From positions 7,806 through 71,805 of the forward strand of contig NZ_KB912942.1 of NCBI RefSeq assembly GCF_000383915.1: a stretch of DNA of 64,000 nucleotides. Direction: 5' to 3'. The notes under the pieces were generated by a model, which saw nothing but the letters and a program-made list of their open reading frames with translations, made no database searches and had not been told where the DNA came from. Each line of letters begins with the position of its first letter. Within the stretch, counting starts at the first letter, position 1. Below are positions 26,738-38,166 of the stretch, piece by piece. Source of the stretch: Amycolatopsis benzoatilytica AK 16/65. GTDB taxonomy: Bacteria > Actinomycetota > Actinomycetes > Mycobacteriales > Pseudonocardiaceae. Both the position numbers and the translations under genes were made by a program.

Positions 26738-28375
26738 ATGGCGGAGCTGACGATCTCCTCGGACGAGATCGCCCACGCGATCGAGAATTACGTCTCGAGT
26801 TACGCCCCTTCGGTGGAGCGGGAAGAGGTCGGCGTCGTCGCCGACGCCGGTGACGGCATCGCCCACGTCGAAGGGCTGCCCTCGGCCATGGCCAACGAGC
26901 TGCTCGAGTTCCCGGGCGGCGTGCTGGGCGTGGCGCTGAACCTGGACGCGCGCTCCATCGGTGCGGCCATCCTCGGCGATTTCGAGAGCATCGAAGAAGG
27001 CCAGCAGGTCAAGCGGACCGGCCAGGTCCTCTCGGTGCCGGTCGGCGACGGCTACCTCGGCCGGGTCGTCAACCCGCTCGGCCAGGCCATCGACGGCCTC
27101 GGCGAGATCGAGACCTCCGGCCGCCGCGCGCTGGAGCTCAAGGCCGCCTCGGTGGTCGAGCGCCAGCCGGTGTCCGAGCCGCTGCAGACCGGCATCACCG
27201 CGATCGACGCGATGACCCCGATCGGCCGCGGCCAGCGCCAGCTGATCATCGGCGACCGCAAGACCGGCAAGACGGCGGTCGCGGTGGACACGATCATCAA
27301 CCAGAAGGCCAACTGGGAGACCGGCGACCCGCAGAAGCAGGTCCGCTGCATCTACGTCGCGGTCGGCCAGAAGGGCTCCACGATCGCCTCGGTGAAGTCG
27401 GCGCTCGAGGACGCGGGCGCGATGGAGTACACCACCATCGTCGCGGCCCCGGCTTCGGACTCGGCCGGCTTCAAGTGGATCGCCCCCTACACCGGCTCGG
27501 CCATCGGCCAGCACTGGATGTACGAGGGCAAGCACGTCCTGATCGTGTTCGACGACCTGACCAAGCAGGCCGACGCCTACCGCGCGATCTCGCTGCTGCT
27601 GCGCCGCCCGCCGGGCCGCGAGGCGTTCCCCGGCGACGTCTTCTACTTGCACTCCCGTCTCCTCGAGCGTTGCGCGAAGCTCTCCGACGAGCTGGGCGCT
27701 GGCTCGCTGACCGGTCTGCCGATCATCGAGACCAAGGCGAACGACGTGTCGGCCTACATCCCGACGAACGTCATCTCGATCACCGACGGCCAGTGCTTCT
27801 TCCAGTCGGACCTGTTCAACGCCGGTCAGCGCCCGGCCATCGACGTGGGTATCTCGGTCTCCCGCGTGGGTGGCGCCGCGCAGGTCAAGGCGATGAAGAA
27901 CGTGGCGGGTTCGCTGCGTATCGACCTGTCCCAGTACCGCGAGCTGGAGGCGTTCGCCGCCTTCGCCTCGGACCTGGACGACGCGTCGAAGGCGCAGCTC
28001 GAGCGCGGCGCCCGGCTGTACGAGGTGCTCAAGCAGCCGCAGTACTCGCCGGTTCCGGTCGAGGAGCAGGTCGCCACGGTGTACCTGGGCACGAACGGCT
28101 ACTTCGACTCGGTCCCGACCGAGGACGTGCGCCGCTTCAACCTCGAGTTCCTCGACTCGGCGCGGCGCAAGCACGCCGAGGTGCTGGGCGCGATCCGCGA
28201 CACCGGCAAGTTCGAGGACGACACCCGCGACGCGCTGATCGCGGCGGTGAACGAATTCAAGAAGGAGTTCACCACCTCCGAGGGCAAGCCGCTCGAGTCG
28301 AACGCCGACGCGATGGACGCCGAGAAGGTCGGGCAGGAGACCGTCAAGGTCAACAAGCCCGCCCCGAAGAAGTGA
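26738..28375 (+). CDS. atpA: ATP synthase F1 subunit alpha
   Basis: A 545-residue subunit with regulatory nucleotide sites. Walker A is GDRKTGKT (about residues 172-179); the family signature [14 protein letters not shown], with the arginine finger, is present. The C-terminus has a Lys/Glu-rich extension of about 30 residues, as in mycobacterial AtpA, where it restrains ATP hydrolysis. The ATG at 26738 ([10 protein letters not shown]) is preferred over an in-frame start 39 bases earlier because the family starts here and GAGAGCGGGAACGA precedes it. Confidence 0.97.
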   Translation: MAELTISSDEIAHAIENYVSSYAPSVEREEVGVVADAGDGIAHVEGLPSAMANELLEFPGGVLGVALNLDARSIGAAILGDFESIEEGQQVKRTGQVLSVPVGDGYLGRVVNPLGQAIDGLGEIETSGRRALELKAASVVERQPVSEPLQTGITAIDAMTPIGRGQRQLIIGDRKTGKTAVAVDTIINQKANWETGDPQKQVRCIYVAVGQKGSTIASVKSALEDAGAMEYTTIVAAPASDSAGFKWIAPYTGSAIGQHWMYEGKHVLIVFDDLTKQADAYRAISLLLRRPPGREAFPGDVFYLHSRLLERCAKLSDELGAGSLTGLPIIETKANDVSAYIPTNVISITDGQCFFQSDLFNAGQRPAIDVGISVSRVGGAAQVKAMKNVAGSLRIDLSQYRELEAFAAFASDLDDASKAQLERGARLYEVLKQPQYSPVPVEEQVATVYLGTNGYFDSVPTEDVRRFNLEFLDSARRKHAEVLGAIRDTGKFEDDTRDALIAAVNEFKKEFTTSEGKPLESNADAMDAEKVGQETVKVNKPAPKK

Positions 28376-28386
28376 GCTGGTAGCCC

Positions 28387-30752
<2,366 letters not shown>

Positions 30753-30764
30753 GTGCGTGAGACC

Positions 30765-30802
30765 GGCGGGGGCACTGTCCACTGTGGACATCAGCCCCCG
30801 CC
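30765..30802 (+). terminator. Two-tier hairpin between atpD and atpC
   Basis: Outer stem GGCGGGGGC/GCCCCCGCC (30765-30773 with 30794-30802) and inner stem TGTCCA/TGGACA around CTG are both perfect; GTTCTCG follows. The inner stem is a copy of the TCCACTGTGGA word. It could reduce atpC expression or protect the upstream mRNA 3' end. Confidence 0.75.
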
Positions 30803-30867
30803 GTTCTCGTAACCGAAGCTGGACCTATTACACTCGGTGGTGACCACCCCGAGCGAAGGAGTGCTAC

Positions 30868-31233
30868 GTGGCTGAGATGTCCGTGGAGCTGGTGGCCGTC
30901 GAGCGCCGGCTCTGGTCGGGTACCGCCACCTTCGTGGTGGCGCAGACCACCGAGGGCGAGATCGGCATCATGCCCGGACACGAGCCGGTGCTGGGCCAGC
31001 TCGTCGAAGGTGGCGTGGTGAAGGTAACGACGACAGACGGTGACACGTTCACCGCCGCCGTGCACGGCGGGTTCCTGTCCGTGACCGGGACCGGGGTGAG
31101 CGTGCTCGCGGAGAGCGCCGAGCTTTCCGACGAAATCGATGTGGCCGCCGCGAAGGCCGCGCTGAGCACTGGCGACGAAGCAGAGCGGACACGGGCCACC
31201 GGCCAGCTCCGCGCGGCCGGTCAGTCTGTCTGA
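30868..31233 (+). CDS. atpC: ATP synthase F1 subunit epsilon
   Basis: A 121-residue subunit: beta sandwich ([15 protein letters not shown]...[16 protein letters not shown]) and a C-terminal helical hairpin that is short, as in mycobacteria. It couples rotor to c-ring and inhibits hydrolysis. GTG start with GCGAAGGAG upstream. TACACT near 30829 could be a separate -10, so atpC may also be made from its own transcript beyond the hairpin. Confidence 0.95.
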   Translation: MAEMSVELVAVERRLWSGTATFVVAQTTEGEIGIMPGHEPVLGQLVEGGVVKVTTTDGDTFTAAVHGGFLSVTGTGVSVLAESAELSDEIDVAAAKAALSTGDEAERTRATGQLRAAGQSV

Positions 31234-31260
31234 CCGGGCGAGACGGACAGGAGCCGGGCC

Positions 31261-31695
31261 GTGCAGATCGCTCTCATCGTGCTAGCGCTCCTGATCGTGC
31301 TCGTCGTCGTGGTCGGCTGGTACGGCCAGCGGTGGATCCGGATGCGCCGGGGCGGCGGTGTGAGCGTCGCGCTGCGCTGGCGGCCGGACAGCCCGCGGTC
31401 CAGCTGGCACCTCGGCCTAGGCCGGTACGAGGGCGAGAAGTTCGTCTGGTACCGGGTGTGGAGCCTGCGCACCGGCCCGGACCGGGTGTTCCAGCGGGAA
31501 AGCATGCAGATCGCTGACCGGCGGGACCCGTCCGGCTCGGAGGCGTACGCGGTCCCGGAAGGATCGACCGTGCTGCGGTGCGAGTCCTCGGACCAGGAAG
31601 CGATCGAGATCGCGATGGGACCGGGTGCGCTGACCGGGTTCCTGTCGTGGCTGGAATCAGCCCCGCCGGGCCGGCGGTTGCCGCGGGCTTCCTGA
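31261..31695 (+). CDS. DUF2550 single-pass membrane protein
   Basis: A 144-residue protein with one N-terminal membrane helix (IALIVLALLIVLVVVVGWY) and a cytoplasmic domain with LRWRPDSPRSSWHLGLGRYEGEKFVWYRVWSL, the DUF2550 signature. It follows atpC in many actinobacteria (Rv1312 position). GTG start with AGGAGCC upstream. No function is established. Confidence 0.88.
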   Translation: MQIALIVLALLIVLVVVVGWYGQRWIRMRRGGGVSVALRWRPDSPRSSWHLGLGRYEGEKFVWYRVWSLRTGPDRVFQRESMQIADRRDPSGSEAYAVPEGSTVLRCESSDQEAIEIAMGPGALTGFLSWLESAPPGRRLPRAS

Positions 31696-31712
31696 CAGTT
31701 ATTCGTGTTTCG

Positions 31713-31757
31713 GCCGGGCCGGCCGCCGCTTGACCGCGGTGGCCGGCCCGGCTTTTT
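31713..31757. terminator. Strong terminator after DUF2550 gene
   Basis: A 12-bp perfect stem (31713-31724 with 31741-31752) is followed by TTTTTG. It ends the ATP synthase transcription unit and faces the convergent cobalamin adenosyltransferase gene. Confidence 0.9.
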
Positions 31758-31780
31758 GCCGCTCGGTGGGCGGCCCGCGG

Positions 31781-32347
31781 TCAGCCGCCTGGCTGCCACA
31801 AGACGTCGCCCTCGGGATTCGCCAGCCGGGAGAGGATGAACAGCAGGTCGGAGAGCCGGTTCAGGTACTTCGCGGCGATCGGGTTCGAGGTCTCCGGCTC
31901 GGCCTCCATCAGCGCCCACGCCGAGCGCTCGGCACGCCGGGAGACGGTGCGGGCCTGGTGCAGGAACGCCGCGCCCGGGCTGCCGCCGGGAAGGATGAAC
32001 GAGGTGAGCTTCGGCAGCCGCTCGTTGAACTCGTCGCACCAGCCCTCAAGCCGCTCCACGTAGGCCTCAGTGATGCGCAGCGGCTCGTACGGCGGGTTCT
32101 CCCGGATCGGCATGCACAGGTCCGCGCCGACGTCGAACAGGTCGTTCTGGATCCGGCGCAGCACCCCGGCGATCTCGTCGGTCAGCCCGCCGAGCGCGAG
32201 CGCCAGTCCGAGCACGGAATTCGCCTCGTCGGTGTCGGCGTAGGCGGCGAGGCGGGCGGACGTTTTCGGCACCCGCGACCCGTCTCCGAGCGCCGTGGTG
32301 CCGCTGTCGCCGACCTTCGTGTACACGCGGTTGATGCGAACGACCAT
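31781..32347 (-). CDS. Cob(I)alamin adenosyltransferase (PduO/MMAB type)
   Basis: A 188-residue trimeric enzyme that transfers the adenosyl group of ATP to Co(I) to make adenosylcobalamin. The N-terminal ATP site INRVYTKVGDSGTTALGDGSRVPK is diagnostic of the PduO type, as are QNDLFDVGADL and the C-terminal YLNRLSDLLFILSR. The ATG at 32347 follows TAGAGT (complement of 32355-32360) by 7 bases, so it is leaderless. It is divergent from murA. It can supply cofactor for the B12 mutase 3.4 kb away. Confidence 0.95.
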   Translation of the reverse strand: MVVRINRVYTKVGDSGTTALGDGSRVPKTSARLAAYADTDEANSVLGLALALGGLTDEIAGVLRRIQNDLFDVGADLCMPIRENPPYEPLRITEAYVERLEGWCDEFNERLPKLTSFILPGGSPGAAFLHQARTVSRRAERSAWALMEAEPETSNPIAAKYLNRLSDLLFILSRLANPEGDVLWQPGG

Positions 32348-32408
32348 GCTTTCGACTCTACCGGCCCGGGTTCGGGCAAAACTGGGCGAGAGGGCATGAT
32401 TGGCGGCC

Positions 32409-33683
32409 ATGAGCGAGCACTTCGACGTGCATGGCGGAGCCCGGCTGGTCGGCGAGGTCGACGTGGTCGGCGCCAAGAACAGCGTGCTGAAGCTGATGGC
32501 CGCGGCACTGCTGGCGGAGGGTACGACGACCATCACGAACTGCCCGCAGATCCTGGACGTCCCGCTGATGGGCGACGTCCTGCGCAGCGTCGGCTGCGAG
32601 GTGGAGATCGACGGCGACACGGCGCGCATCACGACGCCCGCGGAGCTGTCGCACCGCGCCGATTCGGCGGCGATGGGCAAGCTGCGCGCCTCGGTGTGCG
32701 TGCTGGGCCCGCTGGTCGGCAGGCTGAAGCAGGCCGTGGTGGCGCTGCCCGGCGGCGACGCGATCGGCCAGCGACCGCTGGACATGCACCAGAACGGCCT
32801 GCGCAAGCTCGGTGCGACGAGCACCATCGAGCACGGCTGCGTGGTCGCGAAGGCGGAAACGCTGGTGGGCACGCAGATCTGGCTGGACTTCCCGAGCGTC
32901 GGGGCCACCGAGAACATCCTGATGGCGGCGGTGCTGGCCGAGGGCACCACGGTGATCGACAACGCCGCGCGCGAGCCGGAGATCTCCGATATCTGCACGA
33001 TGCTGACCGAGATGGGCGCGAAGATCGAGGGCGCGGGCACCTCGACCCTGACCGTGCACGGCGTGGAGCAGCTGCACCCGACCGAGCACCGGGTGATCGG
33101 AGACCGCATCGTCGGCGCGACCTGGGCCTTCGCCGCCGCGATGACCCGCGGCGACCTGACTGTGCGCGGCGTGAACCCGCACCACCTGGACCTGGTCCTG
33201 GACAAGCTGCGGCTGGCCGGCGCGGAGGTGACCACCTATGACGACAAGGGCTTCCGCGTGGTCCAGCCGGAGCGCCCGAAGGCGGTCGACTGGGTGACGC
33301 TGCCCTACCCCGGCTTCGCCACCGATCTGCAGCCGTTCGCGGTCGCGCTGTCGGCGGTGTCCGAGGGCACGTCGATGATCACCGAGAACGTCTACGAGGC
33401 CCGGTTCCGGTTCATCGAGGAGATGATCCGGCTTTCCGGCGACGCGCGCACCGACGGCCACCACGCGGTGGTCCGCGGGGTGGACAGGCTGTCCAGCGCG
33501 CCGGTGTGGGCGTCGGACATCCGGGCCGGGGCCGGGCTGGTGCTGGCCGGGCTGTGCGCGGATGGCGTGACGGAGGTGTGGGACGTGTTCCACATCGACC
33601 GCGGGTACCCGCACTTCGTGGAGAACCTGAACCGGCTGGGCGCCCGGATCGAGCGGGTGGAGGGGGAGCCCGAGCGGGCGTGA
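32409..33683 (+). CDS. murA: UDP-GlcNAc 1-carboxyvinyltransferase, Asp-type (fosfomycin-insensitive)
   Basis: A 424-residue EPSP-like enzyme for the first committed step of peptidoglycan synthesis. The substrate loops [15 protein letters not shown] and [14 protein letters not shown] are intact. In the active-site loop [11 protein letters not shown], residue 117 is Asp where most bacteria have the fosfomycin-reactive Cys; this is the state known in M. tuberculosis and predicts intrinsic fosfomycin resistance. A TTG 9 bases upstream is an alternative start. CATGAT lies 8 bases before the ATG. Confidence 0.96.
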   Translation: MSEHFDVHGGARLVGEVDVVGAKNSVLKLMAAALLAEGTTTITNCPQILDVPLMGDVLRSVGCEVEIDGDTARITTPAELSHRADSAAMGKLRASVCVLGPLVGRLKQAVVALPGGDAIGQRPLDMHQNGLRKLGATSTIEHGCVVAKAETLVGTQIWLDFPSVGATENILMAAVLAEGTTVIDNAAREPEISDICTMLTEMGAKIEGAGTSTLTVHGVEQLHPTEHRVIGDRIVGATWAFAAAMTRGDLTVRGVNPHHLDLVLDKLRLAGAEVTTYDDKGFRVVQPERPKAVDWVTLPYPGFATDLQPFAVALSAVSEGTSMITENVYEARFRFIEEMIRLSGDARTDGHHAVVRGVDRLSSAPVWASDIRAGAGLVLAGLCADGVTEVWDVFHIDRGYPHFVENLNRLGARIERVEGEPERA

Positions 33684-33745
33684 CTCTCGCCGCGGCGGAG
33701 TTCGAAAGCCCGCCGACCACGCGGCTGCGCGGATTCCGCCGGTCC

Positions 33746-33800
33746 GTCCGTGAAGGGCCCATTCAGGGACTTGGATTCCCTCCAGGGGCCCTTCCCGGAC
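33746..33800. repeat. Dispersed 55-nt inverted repeat, copy E
   Basis: GTCCGTGAAGGGCCCATTCA pairs with CCAGGGGCCCTTCCCGGAC around GGGACTTGGATTCCC. It lies between convergent murA (+) and the LysE-type gene (-). Confidence 0.88.
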
Positions 33801-33865
33801 CTTCCCAGCGGGCCTTCCCAGCGGCCTCGCGAAGTCGGCGCTTGAGCGACGGCGGAGGTCCTGCG

Positions 33866-34492
33866 TCAGCTCTCGATCGCCAGCGCGGCGCCGAACCCGA
33901 TCAGCGCCGTGCCGGTCACCCCGTCCAGCGCGCGCCGGACCTTGCGCCGGTTCAGCCACGTCCGCACGCGGTGCACGAAGAACAGCAGCACCAGCAACCA
34001 GATCGCGCCCAGCACGGCGACCGTGTACGCGAGCACGAGCGCGTCCCAGGTCGTCGTGCGGGCTGGGTCGAGGAACTGCGGCAGCACCGACAGGTACAGC
34101 ACGAGGACCTTCGGGTTCGTGATGTTCGACAGGAACCCCTCGCGCCACCGCCGGAAGCTGCTGGCGCGCTTGCGCTGGGTCTCCGCGACCGTCTCGTAGT
34201 TGCCGCGCCACGCGCCGCGCAGCGCCTGGAAACCGAGGAACAGCAGGTAGGCGGCCCCGAGCCACTTGAGCGTCAGGAACACCGGCTGCGAACGGGCGAT
34301 GACCACGCCCAGCCCGAGCGCCGCCGCACTGCCCTGCACCGCGTTGCCCGCGAAGATGCCCGCTGTCGCCAGCAGGCCGCCGCGTGTCCCGCCGGACAGG
34401 GCGTTTTTCAGCATCACCATCGTGTCCGGCCCGGGCGCGAGCACGATGAGGACCACGATCACCAGATAGCTGCCGTATCCGCTCCATGTCAC
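33866..34492 (-). CDS. LysE/RhtB-family exporter
   Basis: A 208-residue protein with six predicted helices. APGPDTMVMLKNALSGGTRGGLLATAGIFAGN is the LysE-type signature, and NITNPKVLVLYLSVLPQF follows. It exports an amino acid or similar solute; the substrate is unknown. GTG start; TACCGT lies 8 bases upstream on its strand, so it may be leaderless. The divergent neighbour is the PH-like membrane protein gene. Confidence 0.88.
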   Translation of the reverse strand: MTWSGYGSYLVIVVLIVLAPGPDTMVMLKNALSGGTRGGLLATAGIFAGNAVQGSAAALGLGVVIARSQPVFLTLKWLGAAYLLFLGFQALRGAWRGNYETVAETQRKRASSFRRWREGFLSNITNPKVLVLYLSVLPQFLDPARTTTWDALVLAYTVAVLGAIWLLVLLFFVHRVRTWLNRRKVRRALDGVTGTALIGFGAALAIES

Positions 34493-34605
34493 GTCTGACC
34501 ACGGTAGATGCCGGATCGGCCGCAGTCTCGCGGATTTCCGTCACAGCGTCCGGGCAACCCGGGCGAACCGGACGGCGTGCACTCTTCGAGGCGAGGGAGG
34601 CCGCG

Positions 34606-35160
34606 GTGTACCCATTGGTCGAAGGCGAAGAACTGCTCTGGTCCGGGCGTCCGCAGGGGTATCCGCGGCGATACGTGAACTACCACGGCTATGTCTCGTG
34701 GGCCGTGCTGTACGTCGTGATGGAGGCGTGCGCCTTCGTCGTCGCGTGGGTGTGCGACGTGCCCGCTGAGAACTTCACACTGCTGCCAGTCCTGTTGATG
34801 GTGCCGCTGGCTCTTGCGCTCGAGCGGAACCGCCAGCGGAAGGCGCTGGTGGGAGCGCTGACGTACCTGGTCACCGACCGCCGGCTCATCTTCGCCGCGC
34901 AGGGGAGCGGCGGTATCGAATTCCGCTGGGTCTGGCGTGCCGATCTGCGCGAACCGAGGGTGCACCGCTATCCCGACGGCACCGGCACCGTCGACTTCCG
35001 CCCGACCCTGCGCGAGCGGCTGCGCGACCAGCAGACCAGGGCGCAATCCTCGCTGTTGTGGATGGTGCCGGAACTCGTCGCGATCAAGGACCCGGAGCGG
35101 GTCGCCGGTCTGTTCGCCGCGGCCGGTTCGCCGGCCTTGGCACAGCGGAGTGAGTCATGA
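34606..35160 (+). CDS. PH-like (bPH2-type) membrane protein
   Basis: A 184-residue protein: VEGEELLWSGRPQGYPRRYV at the N-terminus, two membrane helices (about residues 25-70), then a short beta-rich part with TYLVTDRRLIFAAQGS, the usual bacterial PH signature. The GTG at 34606 is preferred because GAGGGAGG precedes it; the longer in-frame start would overlap the divergent LysE gene. Function unknown. Its stop overlaps the start of a decayed paralogue. Confidence 0.65.
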   Translation: MYPLVEGEELLWSGRPQGYPRRYVNYHGYVSWAVLYVVMEACAFVVAWVCDVPAENFTLLPVLLMVPLALALERNRQRKALVGALTYLVTDRRLIFAAQGSGGIEFRWVWRADLREPRVHRYPDGTGTVDFRPTLRERLRDQQTRAQSSLLWMVPELVAIKDPERVAGLFAAAGSPALAQRSES

Positions 35161-35371
35161 ACCCGCTGGCAGAAGGCGAGCAGCTGCTCTGGTCCGGGCC
35201 GCCCGGAGCGCTACCTGCGGCAGTTCCGCGACTTCTGCAGCTACCTCACCGTGGCGATCCTGCCGCTCGGCTGCGCGTTGGCCCAGGTTCGAGCTGATGG
35301 CGGAGCCGGACGCGGCGCGGATCGCCGAGCTGATCGCGCGGAACGGTTCGCGCGCTCCGCTCGTTGGATGA
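35157..35371 (+). pseudogene. Decayed, internally deleted paralogue of the PH-like protein
   Basis: It starts with ATGA overlap to the preceding gene and reads MNPLAEGEQLLWSGPP, clearly like MYPLVEGEELLWSGRP of the intact gene. It then needs a +1 shift to continue as RYLRQFRDFCSYLTVAILPL, and a second shift near 35286 to read FELMAEPDAARIAELIARNG, which resembles the C-terminal PELVAIKDPERVAGLFAAAG. About 110 central codons are missing. A tandem duplicate that has degraded is the simplest explanation. Confidence 0.75.
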
Positions 35372-35374
35372 AGC

Positions 35375-35689
35375 ATGCTGACCTGGATCGGTCTCGCATT
35401 GCCGGGTGCCACCATTCTGCTGCTCATCGTGGGTGGCTGGGAGCTGCGCCGGAAGAACAAGCCGTCCCGGCTGAAGGCGCGGCTGTCTTCCACGTACCTC
35501 GACGAGGTCACCGCGTTCCTCTACGGCACCAAGCGCAACGAGCTGGAGCACCGGGATTCGGTCGAAATGACCCTTGAGGAACAGGCGCAGGGAGCGCCGC
35601 CGCTGGGTAGGGTCGACCTGGACCGCGGCGTCGTTGTCGTGCGGCCGGGCGCGTCACCCGGGCGTGGCCGATTCCACTCCGCCAATTAA
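35375..35689 (+). CDS. Small membrane-anchored protein (possibly DUF6191)
   Basis: A 104-residue protein with one N-terminal helix (IGLALPGATILLLIVGGWEL) and a charged C-terminal part, YLDEVTAFLYGTKRNELEHRD, ending in PPLGRVDLDRGVVVVRP. The last motif resembles the small DUF6191 proteins of actinomycetes, but I am not certain. GGATGAAGC precedes the ATG. It follows the pseudogene by 3 bases, so it may belong to the same unit. Confidence 0.6.
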   Translation: MLTWIGLALPGATILLLIVGGWELRRKNKPSRLKARLSSTYLDEVTAFLYGTKRNELEHRDSVEMTLEEQAQGAPPLGRVDLDRGVVVVRPGASPGRGRFHSAN

Positions 35690-35690
35690 G

Positions 35691-35707
35691 TTACCCGCGG
35701 GTACAAT
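35691..35707 (+). promoter_or_regulatory. Inverted-repeat operator over the -10 of the mutase gene
   Basis: TTACCCGCGGGTAC (35691-35704) contains the perfect palindrome TACCCGCGGGTA and overlaps the -10 TACAAT (35702-35707). Almost the same 14-mer (TTACCAGCGGGTAA) stands before the 3-hydroxyacyl-CoA dehydrogenase gene at 51507. A TetR-type repressor sensing acyl-CoA is a reasonable guess. Confidence 0.6.
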
Positions 35708-35739
35708 CGGGCGGTCGTCTCGTCGAAGAGAGGTGCCCC

Positions 35740-37761
35740 GTGCCGTACCCCACTGACCACGAGCGCGACCGCCCCTGGGTGATGCGCACGTATGCGGGCC
35801 ACTCGTCGGCCGCCGCGTCCAACGAGCTGTACCGGCGCAATCTCGCCAAGGGGCAGACCGGGCTTTCGGTCGCTTTCGACCTCCCGACGCAGACCGGCTA
35901 CGACCCGGACCACGTGCTGGCCCGCGGCGAGGTCGGCAAGGTCGGAGTGCCGGTTTCGCACATCGGCGACATGCGCCGGTTGTTCGACGGCATCCCGCTG
36001 GCCGAGGCCAACACCTCGATGACCATCAACGCGCCCGCGATGTGGCTGCTCGCGCTGTACGTCTCGGTCGCGCGCGAACAGGCCGAAGCCGAAGGCCGCG
36101 ACGTGGACGAGGTGCTGGCCAAGCTGACCGGCACCACGCAGAACGACATCATCAAGGAATACCTCTCCCGCGGCACCTACATCTTCCCGCCCGGGCCGAG
36201 CCTCCGGCTGATCACCGACATGATCGCCTGGACGGTGCACCACGTGCCGAAGTGGAACCCGATCAACATCTGCAGCTACCACTTGCAGGAAGCCGGCGCG
36301 ACGCCGACGCAGGAAGTCGCGTACGCGCTGTGCACCGCGATCGCCGTGCTGGACGCGGTGCGTGACTCCGGTCAGGTCGACCAGGCGGACATGGAGAAGG
36401 TCGTCGCGCGGATCTCGTTCTTCGTGAACGCGGGCGTCCGGTTCGTCGAAGAAATGTGCAAGATGCGGGCGTTCACGCAGCTTTGGGACGAGCTGACGCG
36501 CGAGCGCTACGGCGTCGAGAACCCGAAGGCGCGACGGCTGCGTTACGGCGTGCAGGTGAACTCGCTTGGGCTCACCGAGGCGCAGCCGGAGAACAATGTC
36601 CAGCGGATCGTGCTGGAGATGCTCGCGGTGTCGCTGTCGCGCGGCTCGCGGGCCCGGGCGATCCAGTTGCCGGCCTGGAACGAGGCTCTCGGCCTGCCCC
36701 GGCCGTGGGACCAGCAGTGGGCGCTGCGGATGCAGCAGGTGCTCGCGTTCGAGACGGATCTGCTGGAATACGAGGACATTTTCGACGGCTCGCATGTCGT
36801 GCAGGCCAAAGTGGACGAGATCGTCGCCGGTGCGCGCGAGGAGATCGCCCGGGTGCGGGACCTCGGCGGCGCGGTCGCGGCGGTGGAGAGCGGCTACATG
36901 AAGTCGCAGCTGGTCTCGTCGCTGGCGGAGTACCGCCGGGGCGTGGAGAACGGCGAGCGGATTCTGGTTGGCGTCAACAAGTTCGAGACCACCGAGCCGT
37001 CGCCGTTGCAGGCCGAAGGCGCGAAGGCGATCGAGACGATCGACCCGGCGGTGGAGAAGGCCGCGGTCGAAGCGATCGAGCAGTGGCGCGAAGAGCGGGA
37101 CAGCGCCGCGGTCGCCGCCGCGTTGACCGCGTTGAAGGAGAAGGCGGCTACTTCGGACAATCTGTTCGAGGCCACTGTGGACTGCGCGCGGGCGGGCGTG
37201 ACCACCGGCGAATGGTCCGGCGCGCTGCGCGAGGTGTTCGGCGAGTACCGCGCCCCCACCGGGGTTTCCGCGGCAGCCGCGGCCGGGCAGGGCGACCCGG
37301 AGCTGGAGCGGGTCCGAGAACTGGTCCGGCGCACCGAGTCCGAGCTGGGGGAGCGGCTGCGCATCCTCGTCGGCAAGCCCGGCCTGGACGGGCACTCCAA
37401 CGGTGCCGAGCAGGTCGCGGTGCGGGCGCGCGACGTCGGCTTCGAGGTGGTCTACCAGGGCATCCGGCTGACGCCGGACCAGATCGTGGCCGCCGCGGTG
37501 CAGGAGGGCGTACACGTGGTCGGTCTGTCCGTGCTGTCCGGCTCGCACCTGGAAGTGGTGCCGCTGGTGGTGGACGGCCTGCGCGCGGCGGGAGCAGGCG
37601 ACATCCCGGTGATCGTGGGCGGCATCATCCCGCCGGACGACGCCGCCCTGCTGACCGAACGCGGCATCGCGCGCGTGTTCACGCCGAAGGACTACGAGCT
37701 CACCGGCATCATGGCCGGCATCGTGGAGCTGGTGCGGGAACGGCACGGGCTGTCCAGCTGA
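35740..37761 (+). CDS. meaA: Ethylmalonyl-CoA mutase-type B12 enzyme (MeaA)
   Basis: A 673-residue adenosylcobalamin-dependent acyl-CoA mutase: an N-terminal TIM barrel (DLPTQTGYDPDH, TSMTINAPAMWLLALY, TQNDIIKEYLSRGTYIFPPGPSLRL) and a C-terminal B12-binding domain. The latter has the DxHxxG motif in KPGLDGHSNGAEQ (about residues 547-557), then LSVLSGSH and IVGGIIP. As a single chain without a separate small subunit, and in sequence, it matches MeaA/ethylmalonyl-CoA mutase of streptomycetes rather than MutAB. It would convert ethylmalonyl-CoA to methylsuccinyl-CoA. GTG start with AGAGAGG upstream. Crotonyl-CoA carboxylase/reductase is not in the window. Confidence 0.88.
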   Translation: MPYPTDHERDRPWVMRTYAGHSSAAASNELYRRNLAKGQTGLSVAFDLPTQTGYDPDHVLARGEVGKVGVPVSHIGDMRRLFDGIPLAEANTSMTINAPAMWLLALYVSVAREQAEAEGRDVDEVLAKLTGTTQNDIIKEYLSRGTYIFPPGPSLRLITDMIAWTVHHVPKWNPINICSYHLQEAGATPTQEVAYALCTAIAVLDAVRDSGQVDQADMEKVVARISFFVNAGVRFVEEMCKMRAFTQLWDELTRERYGVENPKARRLRYGVQVNSLGLTEAQPENNVQRIVLEMLAVSLSRGSRARAIQLPAWNEALGLPRPWDQQWALRMQQVLAFETDLLEYEDIFDGSHVVQAKVDEIVAGAREEIARVRDLGGAVAAVESGYMKSQLVSSLAEYRRGVENGERILVGVNKFETTEPSPLQAEGAKAIETIDPAVEKAAVEAIEQWREERDSAAVAAALTALKEKAATSDNLFEATVDCARAGVTTGEWSGALREVFGEYRAPTGVSAAAAAGQGDPELERVRELVRRTESELGERLRILVGKPGLDGHSNGAEQVAVRARDVGFEVVYQGIRLTPDQIVAAAVQEGVHVVGLSVLSGSHLEVVPLVVDGLRAAGAGDIPVIVGGIIPPDDAALLTERGIARVFTPKDYELTGIMAGIVELVRERHGLSS

Positions 37762-38166
37762 TCAATTCACGGTCGATCTTGCTACCCGGTGAATAGTCCA
37801 CGCGGGCAAGCATTTTCCAGCCGTTCTCCAGTCTGCGCGATTTCGCTCGTTGAATCAGGCATTGTTGCGTGAACGTGACGGTTACCGTCCGTGTTTTGAT
37901 CATCCTTTGTGGACGATCGAAATGACTGTCAGGCTGGGGAAGCGTCCGGATTGCGGAGTCGGCAATACGGTACTCCGAACACGATTGCGCATTTCTAAAC
38001 GATAACGGAACCCGCCCGGTTTCCCGGGAATCTTTGACCAGGCCGCGACGGGCACCTACGTTCAATTGTTGTCGGCGTCACTGCCGCCAGCTCCCCGGGC
38101 CGGCCGGTGACCGGAAATCGCAGGTCGCGCGCAGGCGACCCGATCAAGGGCAAAGGGGCCGCAGAC
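37762..38166 (+). promoter_or_regulatory. Gene-free upstream region of the ABC importer
   Basis: About 405 bases, noticeably less GC-rich than its surroundings in 37800-38000. It contains the 13-base palindrome GACGGTTACCGTC near 37878, a possible operator. No small gene is convincing. It presumably holds the promoter of the ehu-like operon and the 3' end of the meaA transcript. Confidence 0.4.

Noticed and set aside
32348..33235. A long N-terminal extension of the cobalamin adenosyltransferase on the minus strand
   Set aside because: It is antisense to murA, without domain content; the leaderless ATG at 32347 fits the family start exactly.
35690..35739. Cobalamin riboswitch before the B12-dependent mutase
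   Set aside because: The leader is far too short and lacks the B12-box; a DNA operator is seen instead.
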